A stretch of 64,000 nucleotides of DNA. It comes from Methanobacterium aggregans (GTDB lineage: Archaea; Methanobacteriota; Methanobacteria; Methanobacteriales; Methanobacteriaceae). The stretch spans positions 372,001 to 436,000 of the forward strand of contig NZ_JAGGLN010000002.1 of the NCBI RefSeq assembly GCF_017874455.1, in the 5' to 3' direction. The translations under genes were made by a program, and so were the position numbers. A model generated the notes under the pieces. It made no database searches, was not told the origin of the DNA, and was given only the letters and a program-made list of their open reading frames with translations. Of the stretch, positions 29,408 to 38,261 are shown piece after piece (position 1 is the stretch's first letter; each line of letters begins with the position of its first letter).

Positions 29408-29479
29408 CGCCCTGGCCGGGATTTGAACCCGAGTCGCAGGCTCGACAGGCCTGCATGATAGCCCCTACACCACCAGGGC
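29408..29479 (-). tRNA. tRNA-Asp (anticodon GTC)
   Basis: Acceptor GCCCTGG/CCAGGGC; anticodon stem CAGGC/GCCTG encloses CTGTCGA. Ten bases from the tRNA-Lys gene. No encoded CCA, no intron. Confidence 0.96.
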
Positions 29480-29677
29480 AGCTCTTCATGAGAATGAGAG
29501 TATAATGGAGTATGCCTATGCACCTATAAATACTTTTCCTCTATCATACGGTAGATTTTAGTACTATATAAACCTTTGTGTTTCAAAAGATTCTGTTTCA
29601 ATATGATCAAAAGCCATATTATCACGGAGAAGATTTCTCATATGAATTTTCTCGTGTTTAACAGCCAGTTATCAAAA

Positions 29678-29751
29678 TCCCGCCTGCCGGACTTGAACCA
29701 GCAACCCTCGGATCTACAGTCCGATGCTCTGCCAAATTGAGCTAAGGCGGG
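29678..29751 (-). tRNA. tRNA-Tyr (anticodon GTA)
   Basis: Acceptor CCCGCCT/AGGCGGG with the first pair C-G typical of archaeal tRNA-Tyr; anticodon stem TCGGA/TCCGA encloses CTGTAGA. About 200 bases separate it from the tRNA-Asp gene. No intron. Confidence 0.95.
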
Positions 29752-29758
29752 ATGAATG

Positions 29759-29835
<77 letters not shown>

Positions 29836-29870
29836 TTTGAATATTCTTAAGCCATAATTAAACGGCTTAG

Positions 29871-30257
<387 letters not shown>

Positions 30258-31499
30258 TCAATTATGATTTGTACCTTGTGCATACCTTGAAGCAACTTCC
30301 CTTAAAACCTCAACAACAGGTAGTTTTTCACCTGCAAGAAGGTTTATTGATGCGCCCCCACCACTGCTGATATGACTTATACCTGAAAGTCCCATCTGGT
30401 TGGCTGCAGCTGCAAGGTGACCTCCACCAATTATTGAGAAACCTTTAGACGATGCTATGGCATTTAACAGATCTTCAGTTCCTATGTTGAAGTCTTCCAT
30501 CTCAAAAACACCTGCAGGTCCGTTTGCAAAGAGAGTTTCAGCTGACCTTATGATCTCAGCGTAACGCTTTATAGTCTCAGTCCCAATATCGTATATGGGT
30601 TCATTTGGAAGCTCTGAAACAGGACATTCCGCCCTCTTTTCATCAATGTAAAGGGCCAGATCAACGGGAATCTTTATCTTACCCTCAAATTTCTTCAGAA
30701 GCTCTTCTGCCTTTTTAACGTAATCCCAGTATCCCTTGTTCTTTATGAATTCATTGTTGTAACTGCCTATGTCAATCCCTGCACCAAGTAGGAATATGTT
30801 TGCAACCAGGCCCGTTGTCAGTACACAGTCTGCACTCCCATTTTCAAGGGTGTTCTCCATGACCATTATAGAATCATCAACCTTCACACCGCCCAGCACG
30901 TAAACACATGGTTTTTTAACATTGTTCACTGCATTGTACAGGGCTTTGAGTTCTTTCTCCATAACCCTTCCTGCACCTGAAGGTATCTTAAATGCAAAGC
31001 CAACTAAAGATGCTTGAGACCTGTGAGCTGCTGCAAATGCATCGTTGATGAAGTAATCTGCAAGTGGGGCCAGCTTGCGGACCATATGGGTTTCTGCCTG
31101 GAGTTCAGGTTCTCGCTTCAGGATTTCTTCAGAGTAAAACCTGACGTTCTCCAGTAGAAGAATATCACCCCGCTGCATCAATGATATTGCATTTCTTGCG
31201 TTGCTCCCAAATATGTCATCAACGTATCGAACCTCATGATTCAAAATATTTGACAATGCCTCTGCATGCTGCTCCAGTGTTGTGAAATCCTTTTTACCTG
31301 GTCGGCTCTGATGGGCCAGTACCACGGTCTTTGCGCCCTTATCTGAAAGTTCTTTTATGGTTCCAGCATGGAGCTGTATCCTTGTGTCATCCAGTAAAAT
31401 CCCTGTATTCGGGTCAACAGGCGAGTTTATATCAACCCTTACAAGGACTGTTTTATCCTCAATATCAAAGTCGTCAATTGTGTAGAAGTCAAGAGACAT
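30258..31499 (-). CDS. pgk: Phosphoglycerate kinase
   Basis: The N-terminal substrate-binding block KTVLVRVDINSPVDPNTG is clear, with LLLENVRFYSEE, CVYVLGGVKVDDS and the C-terminal nucleotide loop IGGGHLAAAANQMGLSGISH. It interconverts 3-phosphoglycerate and 1,3-bisphosphoglycerate with ATP; in methanogens it mainly serves gluconeogenesis. I start at ATG 31499 (MSLDFYTIDDF) with GGTGAAAGGA upstream. tpiA follows upstream with a 257-base gap, so the two may be transcribed separately. Confidence 0.96.
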   Translation of the reverse strand: MSLDFYTIDDFDIEDKTVLVRVDINSPVDPNTGILLDDTRIQLHAGTIKELSDKGAKTVVLAHQSRPGKKDFTTLEQHAEALSNILNHEVRYVDDIFGSNARNAISLMQRGDILLLENVRFYSEEILKREPELQAETHMVRKLAPLADYFINDAFAAAHRSQASLVGFAFKIPSGAGRVMEKELKALYNAVNNVKKPCVYVLGGVKVDDSIMVMENTLENGSADCVLTTGLVANIFLLGAGIDIGSYNNEFIKNKGYWDYVKKAEELLKKFEGKIKIPVDLALYIDEKRAECPVSELPNEPIYDIGTETIKRYAEIIRSAETLFANGPAGVFEMEDFNIGTEDLLNAIASSKGFSIIGGGHLAAAANQMGLSGISHISSGGGASINLLAGEKLPVVEVLREVASRYAQGTNHN

Positions 31500-31756
31500 T
31501 CCTTTCACCGTTTTTCATATTAAAATGATTTATTAAAGATTTATTAAATTTATAATGGCTTACAGTTAATGTAGATTGAATAATTAAATAAATATTGTTT
31601 TTTGAAATATTTTTAAAATTATGGACATTGGCAAAAAATTATATATTATCAGGATACATGTTTTTGCATCTATCCTGAATTTGTATCAGAATCAAACTCA
31701 ACTAAGTTTTGGTGAGCTAGAAAAAATAAATTGCAGGGAAAAATCCCCAGTTAATT

Positions 31757-32437
31757 TTATATCTTACTCACAAGGTTCAGAAGTGCTGCTTTAGGATCGT
31801 CTGCAAGTATTATTCCAGATGCAAGAAGAACACCCTCTGCTCCAAGATCCATGGCTGCCTTCATATCCTCCCCTGTGGAGATTCCTGCACCACAGAGAAC
31901 CTTTACATCAGGATTTATCTGGTGTATAACATCAACTGTTCCTTCAACAACTTCAGGTTCTGCCTTTGAAACTGGTATTCCTGATCCTATGAGTTCAGGA
32001 GGTTCTATTGCAACGAAGTCTGGCCTGAGGGTTGCTGCAGCTGCACTGGTTTCAACGTTGTTGGTGCAGACAACACTCACCATATCATTGGCTGTAACCT
32101 TCTTAACCACATTATCAATATCTGCAAGTTTCATCCTCTGTTCTGAGTGATTTATAAGGGTTCCAGATGCCCCTGCTTCCTTAACAGATTCCAGGAGTAT
32201 GCTTCCTGTGTGTCCGCCGGCATCAACAGGATCCACGTGATGTGCAAAGACTGGTATTTCAACTTCATTTGCTATTCTCCACAGATCAGCGTGCTGTGGC
32301 GACACAACCACGTTGATACCTGTTTCTTCTGCAACTTCTCCTGAAATTTTTGCAAGTTTCAAGGCTCTTTCCCCTGTGGATTCTAGGTAGGTTTTAAAAT
32401 TCAGAATTACAATTGGAGTTCTGGTGATTTGCTTCAT
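31757..32437 (-). CDS. tpiA: Triosephosphate isomerase (archaeal type)
   Basis: The archaeal short form (226 residues): PIVILNFKTYLEST at the N-terminus, the catalytic His in GTLINHSEQRMK, the Glu in VAIEPPELIGSG, and the phosphate loop VLCGAGISTGED. It interconverts dihydroxyacetone phosphate and glyceraldehyde 3-phosphate. GGGGGAG precedes the ATG. Confidence 0.96.
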   Translation of the reverse strand: MKQITRTPIVILNFKTYLESTGERALKLAKISGEVAEETGINVVVSPQHADLWRIANEVEIPVFAHHVDPVDAGGHTGSILLESVKEAGASGTLINHSEQRMKLADIDNVVKKVTANDMVSVVCTNNVETSAAAATLRPDFVAIEPPELIGSGIPVSKAEPEVVEGTVDVIHQINPDVKVLCGAGISTGEDMKAAMDLGAEGVLLASGIILADDPKAALLNLVSKI

Positions 32438-32833
32438 GATTCTCCCCCAAAAAAGTATATTATTCTGTATCTCTTTTTATAAACAGAACATAAAAGTATT
32501 TTGGTTCCTTTTAAAAGAATTATTAACAGAATAAGTTAGGGGAATAGTCTCAATCCATTCCTTAAATCTAATAATTTCATGGATTCATAAATGGAACATG
32601 AAAAAAAAATCTTATCTTTTGTTTTCTTGCATTTGTTATTTCATTTCTAAGGAAATTATGCAAAAGAAAAATTTTATGTAAAAAAAACTTTATAAAAAAT
32701 TGAAAATTTAGAGGTTCAACAGTGAAAAAAAAATCCATATGGAATTTCAGCTGTTGATTCTAAATTTATATATTCTTCAGCAATTAGAGTTTTGCTGAAA
32801 GTCACATTTTAGTTCTATTAATTAATGAGGGAC
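32438..32833 (-). other. Intergenic region downstream of the first transglutaminase-like gene
   Basis: AT-rich and without a supported reading frame. It includes long A and T tracts that could act as transcription terminators for the gene at 32834, which ends at its right edge. I see no RNA gene. Confidence 0.5.
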
Positions 32834-33484
32834 CTAGAAGTTTTTTCTTAATTCAAACATTCCAGGTTTTGAGGATGTTGCCCAGTACCTCATTTTGTAG
32901 CCGTTTGATTTGTAGTTGTAGTCAACCCAACCACCGTTCTTGTAAAGCTGAACAGACCTGTGCCTTGAGGACATACTCGTCCTGTACTGTATGATCCTAG
33001 CTTTAACTCCAGCTTTGGTTAACTGTCCCATTAGGTAGTCACTGTTAGCCCAGCAGTCACCCACACCTTTACCATAGGAGTACCTGTAGGTTGATGCTGC
33101 TTTAACCTTTTTGTAGGTTTTTTTGTAGGTTTTGGTCTTTTTGTAGCTTTTAGTTTTCTTGTAGGACTTCACTTTTTTGTAAGCCTTGACCTTTTTGTAA
33201 CTTTTAGTTTTCTTGTAAGCCTTGACCTTTTTGTAACTTTTAGTTTTCTTGTAAGCCTTGACCTTTTTGTAACTTTTAGTTTTCTTGTAAGTTTTGACTT
33301 TTTTGGTCTTTTTGTATGCTGCGTTAACTAAAACGTTTCCACTATTCTGGTTTGCACTTAAAATAGACTTATCCTGTACGCTTAACGCACCTTGGCTCTG
33401 ATCTACTGTTCCCATTGATCCTGGGATGATGCATATAGCAAAAGCTAATGCGCAAATAAGTGCCCCAATATGTAGTCGCTTAAT
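32834..33484 (-). CDS. Secreted transglutaminase-like protein with Lys-rich stalk (copy 1)
   Basis: Three parts are visible. Residues 1-24 (after an inferred ATT start at 33484) are a signal peptide, KRLHIGALICALAFAICIIP. Residues about 57-128 are a stalk of repeated YKKTK/YKKVK units. The rest is a transglutaminase-like domain with Cys144 (GDCW), His175 (SSRHRS) and Asp188 (WVDYNY). This fold includes the pseudomurein endoisopeptidases PeiW and PeiP, so a cell-wall cutting or cross-linking enzyme is likely but unproven. There is no ATG, GTG or TTG between the ribosome-binding site GGAGG (33492-33496) and the ATG at 33415, which would lack the signal peptide. Paralogues lie at 34127 and 35609. 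Confidence 0.75.
   Translation of the reverse strand: MKRLHIGALICALAFAICIIPGSMGTVDQSQGALSVQDKSILSANQNSGNVLVNAAYKKTKKVKTYKKTKSYKKVKAYKKTKSYKKVKAYKKTKSYKKVKAYKKVKSYKKTKSYKKTKTYKKTYKKVKAASTYRYSYGKGVGDCWANSDYLMGQLTKAGVKARIIQYRTSMSSRHRSVQLYKNGGWVDYNYKSNGYKMRYWATSSKPGMFELRKNF
33179..33286 (-). repeat. Three perfect 36-bp tandem repeats in the stalk of copy 1
   Basis: The 36-base unit occurs three times without a mismatch, starting at 33179, 33215 and 33251, then degenerates on both sides. It encodes the 12-residue unit YKKTKSYKKVKA. Keeping the frame, it would change stalk length by 12 residues per unit. Confidence 0.9.
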
Positions 33485-33614
33485 TCTATCGCCTCCGCGC
33501 CCTAAAAACCAAATAGTTAGGACTAGAATTCTTTAACCTTCACACAGTATATAAATTTTTTTATTTAATTCTCTAAAAAAGACATTTATAGCGCCTCTTT
33601 TTAGATTTAAAACG
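33482..33614 (-). promoter_or_regulatory. Promoter and 5' leader of copy 1
   Basis: In the minus-strand direction: element CGTTTTAAATCT (33603-33614), TATA box TTTATA (33550-33555), a short inverted repeat CCTAA/TTAGG (33501-33505 and 33517-33521), GGAGG (33492-33496) and ATT (33482-33484). The element to TATA distance is the same as in copies 2 and 3. Confidence 0.7.
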
Positions 33615-34126
33615 TTTTATGAGGTTATTTAAATAAAAAATTTCAGATAATGTATCTCCATTGGTATTTTTAACAAATCAACCTATCTAAAACCTATTTC
33701 ACCATAAATATGGCGCTGCGATTGAATGGTGTATCAACGTGCACAATGGAAATCATCGATTCCATTGTTTCAGTATCTTTATGGAAGATTAAGGTTGTTA
33801 AAAATAAATTAAGAAAAAATAGGGAATTAAAACTTTATTTAAACCATTTTTAACGATTTCTGATTATTGTTCATTTTTTCTGTGAAATCATGAATTAAAA
33901 GCATTTAACCTGCTTATTTTTCATTCGTCTAGCTTAGAACTTTTAAAAGGATCTATTCAAAAAAATCAGTTGAAACCATTGCAGTTGAAACTTGAAAAAA
34001 TAACTATCGAAAATCATATGAGATTATACAGTGAAATGGGAAATTACAGAAAAAAAATGTTTTTATTAATAAAAAGTTGTTGAACAGCTGCTTGGCAGCT
34101 GCTGAACTTAAGGATTCATACAAGCT
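33615..34126. other. Intergenic region between copies 1 and 2
   Basis: No gene is supported. The first part, next to the promoter of copy 1, resembles the corresponding region of copy 3 (GAGGTTATT and similar stretches), showing that the duplication included upstream sequence. The rest is AT-rich and unremarkable. Confidence 0.5.
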
Positions 34127-34816
34127 TTATGCTGCTACAACTGTCAATCCAGGTTTGCTTGAAGTTGCCCGGAACATGGAATTGTAACCGTAGCTTGAGT
34201 ATGGAACATCCGCCCAACTACCACTCTGGTAGATCTGAACTGATCTGTGTCTTGATGAGTAAGCTGTACTGTACTGAACTATCCTTGCACTTATACCAGC
34301 TGCTTTGAGCTTGCTGTAAAGATAAGCACTCATCGCCCAACAGTCTCCACTTCCAATACTCTGCATTGCAGCCGCTGTATGTGCTGAGCTGCTGTAGCCG
34401 TACCTTGCACCACTTTTAAGGATCTGAGCTGTGGTTGAAGAGGAACTGATACTGTAGGTTGTGGTCGTTGTTTTGGAAACAGACGCTGCTTTAGCTGTTT
34501 TGTAGTAAACCTTTTTGTAGGTCACGACCTTCGTGTACTTGTAGTACTTCTTGTACTTGTAGTACTTTTTATGGTTCTTGTAGTAAGCTACTTTCTTGTA
34601 GTAAGCCACCTTCTTGTAGGTCACAACTTTCTTGTAATAGTAAGAAGCTGCACTGGCTTCTGCAACACTTCCACTGTTTCCATTTGAATTTAAACTAACT
34701 TTTTCTTGTACGCTTAGCGTACCTTGGCTCTGATCTCCTGCTCCCATTGATCCTGGGATAATGCAGATAGCAATAGCTACAGCAAATAGAAGTGCGCCAA
34801 CATTAAGTCGCCTAAT
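34127..34816 (-). CDS. Secreted transglutaminase-like protein with Tyr/Lys-rich stalk (copy 2)
   Basis: With the inferred ATT start at 34816 the protein has 229 residues: signal peptide RRLNVGALLFAVAIAICIIP, a shared DQSQGTLSVQEK region, a stalk rich in YYKK and YKKYYKY, a Thr/Ser linker unique to this copy (TTTTTYSISSSSTT), then a transglutaminase-like domain with Cys159, His190 and Asp203. It is the only copy with the extra helical stretch ILKSGARYGYSSSAHTAAA in front of the Cys. It may thus differ in substrate. No canonical start precedes the ATG at 34747, which lacks the signal peptide. Confidence 0.75.
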   Translation of the reverse strand: MRRLNVGALLFAVAIAICIIPGSMGAGDQSQGTLSVQEKVSLNSNGNSGSVAEASAASYYYKKVVTYKKVAYYKKVAYYKNHKKYYKYKKYYKYTKVVTYKKVYYKTAKAASVSKTTTTTYSISSSSTTAQILKSGARYGYSSSAHTAAAMQSIGSGDCWAMSAYLYSKLKAAGISARIVQYSTAYSSRHRSVQIYQSGSWADVPYSSYGYNSMFRATSSKPGLTVVAA

Positions 34817-34955
34817 TATACCGCCTCCGAACCTATAATGCTTTGATTATAGGAATCTTTTTGGATAACATTAGGTCAACCTCAGGCACATATAAAGGTT
34901 TTGATTTAATTTCCAAAAAACGGCCATTATAGAGTCCCTTTTTAGATTTAAAACG
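34814..34955 (-). promoter_or_regulatory. Promoter and 5' leader hairpin of copy 2
   Basis: In minus-strand order: CGTTTTAAATCT (34944-34955), TATA box TTTATA (34891-34896), a perfect 8-base inverted repeat CCTATAAT/ATTATAGG (34832-34839 with 34846-34853, loop of six), GGAGG (34824-34828) and ATT (34814-34816). The hairpin ends just before the ribosome-binding site. Confidence 0.75.
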
Positions 34956-35608
34956 CTTTAAATGGATATTTAAATGAAGGATTTGGAAGAAGGTCATTTT
35001 ATTGACACTTTTAAGAAACAACCATAGTTTTAGGACTGTTTCAAAAAAATAAGCCCATTCAATATGTTTTTGTTTGCAGTTACCCCACCGTAATCAATTG
35101 ACAAATAATATTTAAACTCCGTTGACTTTAAAAAGTTTTTTTAAGAGCTTTTTTGATTCAAAGAGGGATTTATAAATAAATAAATAAAAAATAACTCATT
35201 TGAGAAGTTTTTTAAAATTTGAACTGAATCCTGATATAACGAACAAAATGCTTCTTTATTGAAGATGTTCATGGTTTGGAAGTTATTACTAAGGATCATG
35301 CCAGATGAATTGGTTATGAACTGTTCAATGATCATCATCCATGCAGGTAGAAAAAAAGCTTATTAAACCTTATTAAAATTTTATTAAAAATATTTCATTA
35401 AATAATTCCGAAATGGAATGAAACATGAACCATTCAAACAATTAAAATAGAAAATATGGGGGACAGATCCCTCTGCCCTCCCAAGTACGTTTATATTCCC
35501 TATATCTCACTGAACTTCAATGTTTTTCTCTGTTACCATATGGGCAACGATACATTGGGTATGCTTGATGCAATACCATCTGAGCTCGAGTTTTCACTTG
35601 TAAAACAC
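34956..35608. other. Intergenic region between copies 2 and 3
   Basis: No gene is supported. Most of it is AT-rich. A stretch at about 35455-35600 is richer in G and C (it includes GGGGGACAGATCCCTCTGCC) and could be the 3' end of the copy 3 transcript or an old coding remnant; I cannot identify it. Confidence 0.45.
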
Positions 35609-36205
35609 TTAATTTGTACTTACCACAAACATTCCAGGTTTCGAAGATGTTGCGTAGTATACCTTTTTGTAACCATTGGCTTTGTAGTTGTAGTCAACCC
35701 ATTTACCGTTCTTGTACAGCTGAATAGATCTGTGCCTTGAGGACAGACTTGTTCTGTACTGTATGATCCTAGCTTTAACATGGGCTTTGGTTAGTTGACT
35801 CATTAGAACTGCACTGTTAGTCCAACAGTCACCTACACCCTTACCTGAAGAGGAGTAAGAGTAAGTGTAAACTGATGCTGCTTTCACTGATCTGTAGACC
35901 TTCTTGTAGGAGGTAACCTTCTTGTACTTGTAGTACTTCTTGTATTTGTAGTACTTTTTATGGTGTTTGTAGTAAGCTACTTTCTTGTAGTAAGCCACCT
36001 TTTTGTAGTAGGTAACTTTCTTGTAGTAGTAAGAAGCTGCACTGGCTTGTGCAACACTTCCACTGTTTCCATTGGAATTTAAACTAATTTTATCTTGTAC
36101 GCTTAACGTACCTTGGCTCTGATCTATGGTTCCCAATGATCCTGGGACAATACATATAGCAAAAGCTAATGCACATAGAAGTGCGCCAATATGTAGTCGC
36201 CTAAT
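35609..36205 (-). CDS. Secreted transglutaminase-like protein with Tyr/Lys-rich stalk (copy 3)
   Basis: With ATT at 36205 the protein has 198 residues: signal peptide RRLHIGALLCALAFAICIVP, DQSQGTLSVQDK, a YYKK/KYYKYKK stalk, and a transglutaminase-like domain with Cys127 (GDCW), His158 (SSRHRS) and Asp171 (WVDYNY). The domain is close to copy 1 while the stalk is close to copy 2, suggesting exchange between copies. The next canonical codon in frame is TTG at 36136, after the signal peptide. The leader and promoter match the other copies. Confidence 0.75.
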   Translation of the reverse strand: MRRLHIGALLCALAFAICIVPGSLGTIDQSQGTLSVQDKISLNSNGNSGSVAQASAASYYYKKVTYYKKVAYYKKVAYYKHHKKYYKYKKYYKYKKVTSYKKVYRSVKAASVYTYSYSSSGKGVGDCWTNSAVLMSQLTKAHVKARIIQYRTSLSSRHRSIQLYKNGKWVDYNYKANGYKKVYYATSSKPGMFVVSTN

Positions 36206-36342
36206 TATACCGCCTCCATACCTATAATACTTTGATTATAGGAATCTTTGGATACAATGGGATCATCGTCGTGCATATATAAAGGTTTTGATTTAATTTC
36301 CAAAAAAAGGCACGTAGCATGCTCTTTTTTAGATTTAAAACG
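36203..36342 (-). promoter_or_regulatory. Promoter and 5' leader hairpin of copy 3
   Basis: In minus-strand order: CGTTTTAAATCT (36331-36342), TATA box TTTATATA (36276-36283), the perfect inverted repeat CCTATAAT/ATTATAGG (36221-36228 with 36235-36242), GGAGG (36213-36217) and ATT (36203-36205). Element-to-TATA spacing is identical to copies 1 and 2. Confidence 0.75.
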
Positions 36343-36960
36343 CTTTCTGAGGTTATTGAAGTAGATGATCTTGGATAAGGATTATCCATTGTTATTTCTA
36401 GTAAATCAGCTTATTTTAAAGTCCATTCCTCCAAAATACCCATATGCGATCCTTTTGTAGAGAGGTAAATACATTCCGATTGAACTATAATTTATGAAAT
36501 TCCTTTTTTTAAATAGATATCTTGTTTTTAGGGATTAAATAACCATATAACCATTTAAAACAGAGATAGCCCTAAATCAGATTATTCTAAAAGGATTTAA
36601 TATAAAATTTAAAAATCTTAATAAAAGCCTTGAAAGCTTGAAAAAATCGCCTAAAATTTTACATAATTTCAAAGGATTCCTATTAACATGCATTATTAAA
36701 AGTATGAATTTATTGAGTGATGAATCATCCAGATAGATGTGAATTATGGCACGAACATATATAGATTCCATGAAAAATGGTGATTCTTACTAAATTTTCC
36801 AAGGGGTTTTTAGTAGATTTATATTACTTTACAGAGAATTAATATTAATTTTTATATTGATTTTTATTGAAAACATCACGGATCTTTAAGGATCTTTTGA
36901 TTTACACAACTACCGAATAGACACATCTATATATATATTACAAAGCAACTCACCAACAAT
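36343..36960. other. Intergenic region upstream of copy 3 and taw1
   Basis: No supported gene; the open frames here are short, AT-biased and lack ribosome-binding sites. The part nearest copy 3 resembles the upstream region of copy 1. Both neighbours are transcribed away from this region, so it carries divergent promoters. Confidence 0.5.
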
Positions 36961-36995
36961 TCATTATAAATATAATACAATCCAATTTTAATGAA

Positions 36996-37016
36996 ACGTA
37001 GTCTACGTTATAAAGA
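36996..37016 (+). promoter_or_regulatory. Palindrome and TATA box of taw1
   Basis: AACGTAG-T-CTACGTT (36996-37010) is a perfect 15-base inverted repeat that runs straight into TTATAAAG (37009-37016), the likely TATA box. The coding start is about 46 bases on. The position just upstream of the TATA box suits an activator or a repressor. Confidence 0.6.
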
Positions 37017-37061
37017 ATTATTTTGAATGTTATATTTTAATATCACAAATTGAATGATACT

Positions 37062-37976
37062 ATGCTGCTTAAAGATGAAGATAAAAGGGACCTCGAAAAG
37101 AAGGGTTACAGATTTGCAGGTGAACACAGACATGCAGCTGCAAAGGTCTGCCACTGGACCCGTAAAAGTCTGGTGGATGAAGGAGTATGTTACAAAGAAA
37201 GGTTCTATGGTATCAAAAGCCACAGATGTCTCCAGATGTCCCCAAGCATTCCATTCTGTCACCATAAATGTCTCTTCTGCTGGAGGGATGTTTCCATAAC
37301 CAAGACAGAGTGGGTTGAAGAGTACGATGAACCAAAAACCATTATAGATGACTGCATTGAGAATCAGAGAAATCTTCTCTGCGGCTACTTTGGAAACTCA
37401 AAGGCCAACATGAAAAAACTTCAGGAAGCCCAGGATCCTAAAAATGCTGCAATATCCCTTGCAGGAGAACCCATGCTCTACCCAGAAATAGATGGACTTC
37501 TTGAAGAGTTTAAAAGAAGAGACTTCACAACCTTTCTCGTTACCAATGGAATGACACCCTCTAAACTGAAAGAACTTGAAACAGAACCCACCCAACTCTA
37601 CGTGTCCCTCGATGCACCCAATGAAAAGGATTATAAAAGCCTGTGCCAACCACAGGTTGATAATGGTTGGAAGCTTCTGAATGAATCCCTTGAACTTTTA
37701 TCAAGCTTCGATTGTAGAACAGTTCTCAGAACAACCTGCGTTAAGGGCTACAACATGATGAAACCTGAAGGTTATGCAGAACTAATCAGAAGGAGCAATC
37801 CAGATTTTGTTGAGATAAAGGCATACATGTACGTTGGAAATTCCAGGCAGCGCCTTGAACTTGGAAACATGCCTTCCTTCAGTGAGGTTAAAGAATTTGC
37901 AGAATCTGTTGCAAAATTATGCGGCAGAGAAGTGGTTGATGAAGCCTATGAAAGCCGTGTTGTTCTCCTATCATGA
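37062..37976 (+). CDS. taw1: 4-demethylwyosine synthase (tRNA wybutosine pathway)
   Basis: A radical SAM signature CHHKCLFCW is present (C-x3-C-x2-C), with AISLAGEPMLYPEI (SAM-binding GEP) and LYVSLDAPNE. This matches TYW1/Taw1, which builds the tricyclic wyosine base at position 37 of tRNA-Phe. I start at ATG 37062; an upstream TTG at 37050 is possible, and there is no clear ribosome-binding site, so the transcript may have a very short leader. Confidence 0.9.
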   Translation: MLLKDEDKRDLEKKGYRFAGEHRHAAAKVCHWTRKSLVDEGVCYKERFYGIKSHRCLQMSPSIPFCHHKCLFCWRDVSITKTEWVEEYDEPKTIIDDCIENQRNLLCGYFGNSKANMKKLQEAQDPKNAAISLAGEPMLYPEIDGLLEEFKRRDFTTFLVTNGMTPSKLKELETEPTQLYVSLDAPNEKDYKSLCQPQVDNGWKLLNESLELLSSFDCRTVLRTTCVKGYNMMKPEGYAELIRRSNPDFVEIKAYMYVGNSRQRLELGNMPSFSEVKEFAESVAKLCGREVVDEAYESRVVLLS

Positions 37977-38261
37977 TTTTAGTTAATATATGATATTTAT
38001 ATTATCTATAATCTACATTTCAACGGTTTTATGTGATTACATCATCCATTACATTTGATTATTTCATTTTTTGATTATTTCATTTTAATCATTACTCTCT
38101 GAATTCATGATTCATTTTAGGATTGCATTCAACTATTTTTTTTAATAATTCAAATCCAAGTTTTTATAGGAATTAAAAATGATTTTAGGAATTTATACAC
38201 TCCACAAAATTTAATTAAGATATTAATCATAAGTACATGAAAATATGAAAGGAGTGTTAAC

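Noticed and set aside
35456..35740. 94-aa plus-strand open frame near copy 3
   Set aside because: It overlaps the end of the transglutaminase-like gene on the other strand and lacks a ribosome-binding site. A more G/C-rich stretch at 35455-35600 remains unexplained.
36213..36220. A canonical start (ATG in GTATGGAGG) for copy 3
   Set aside because: The ATG reads only four codons (MEAV) before a stop, and copies 1 and 2 lack it.
36577..36771. 64-aa minus-strand open frame upstream of copy 3
   Set aside because: Composition follows the AT bias of the spacer and there is no ribosome-binding site.
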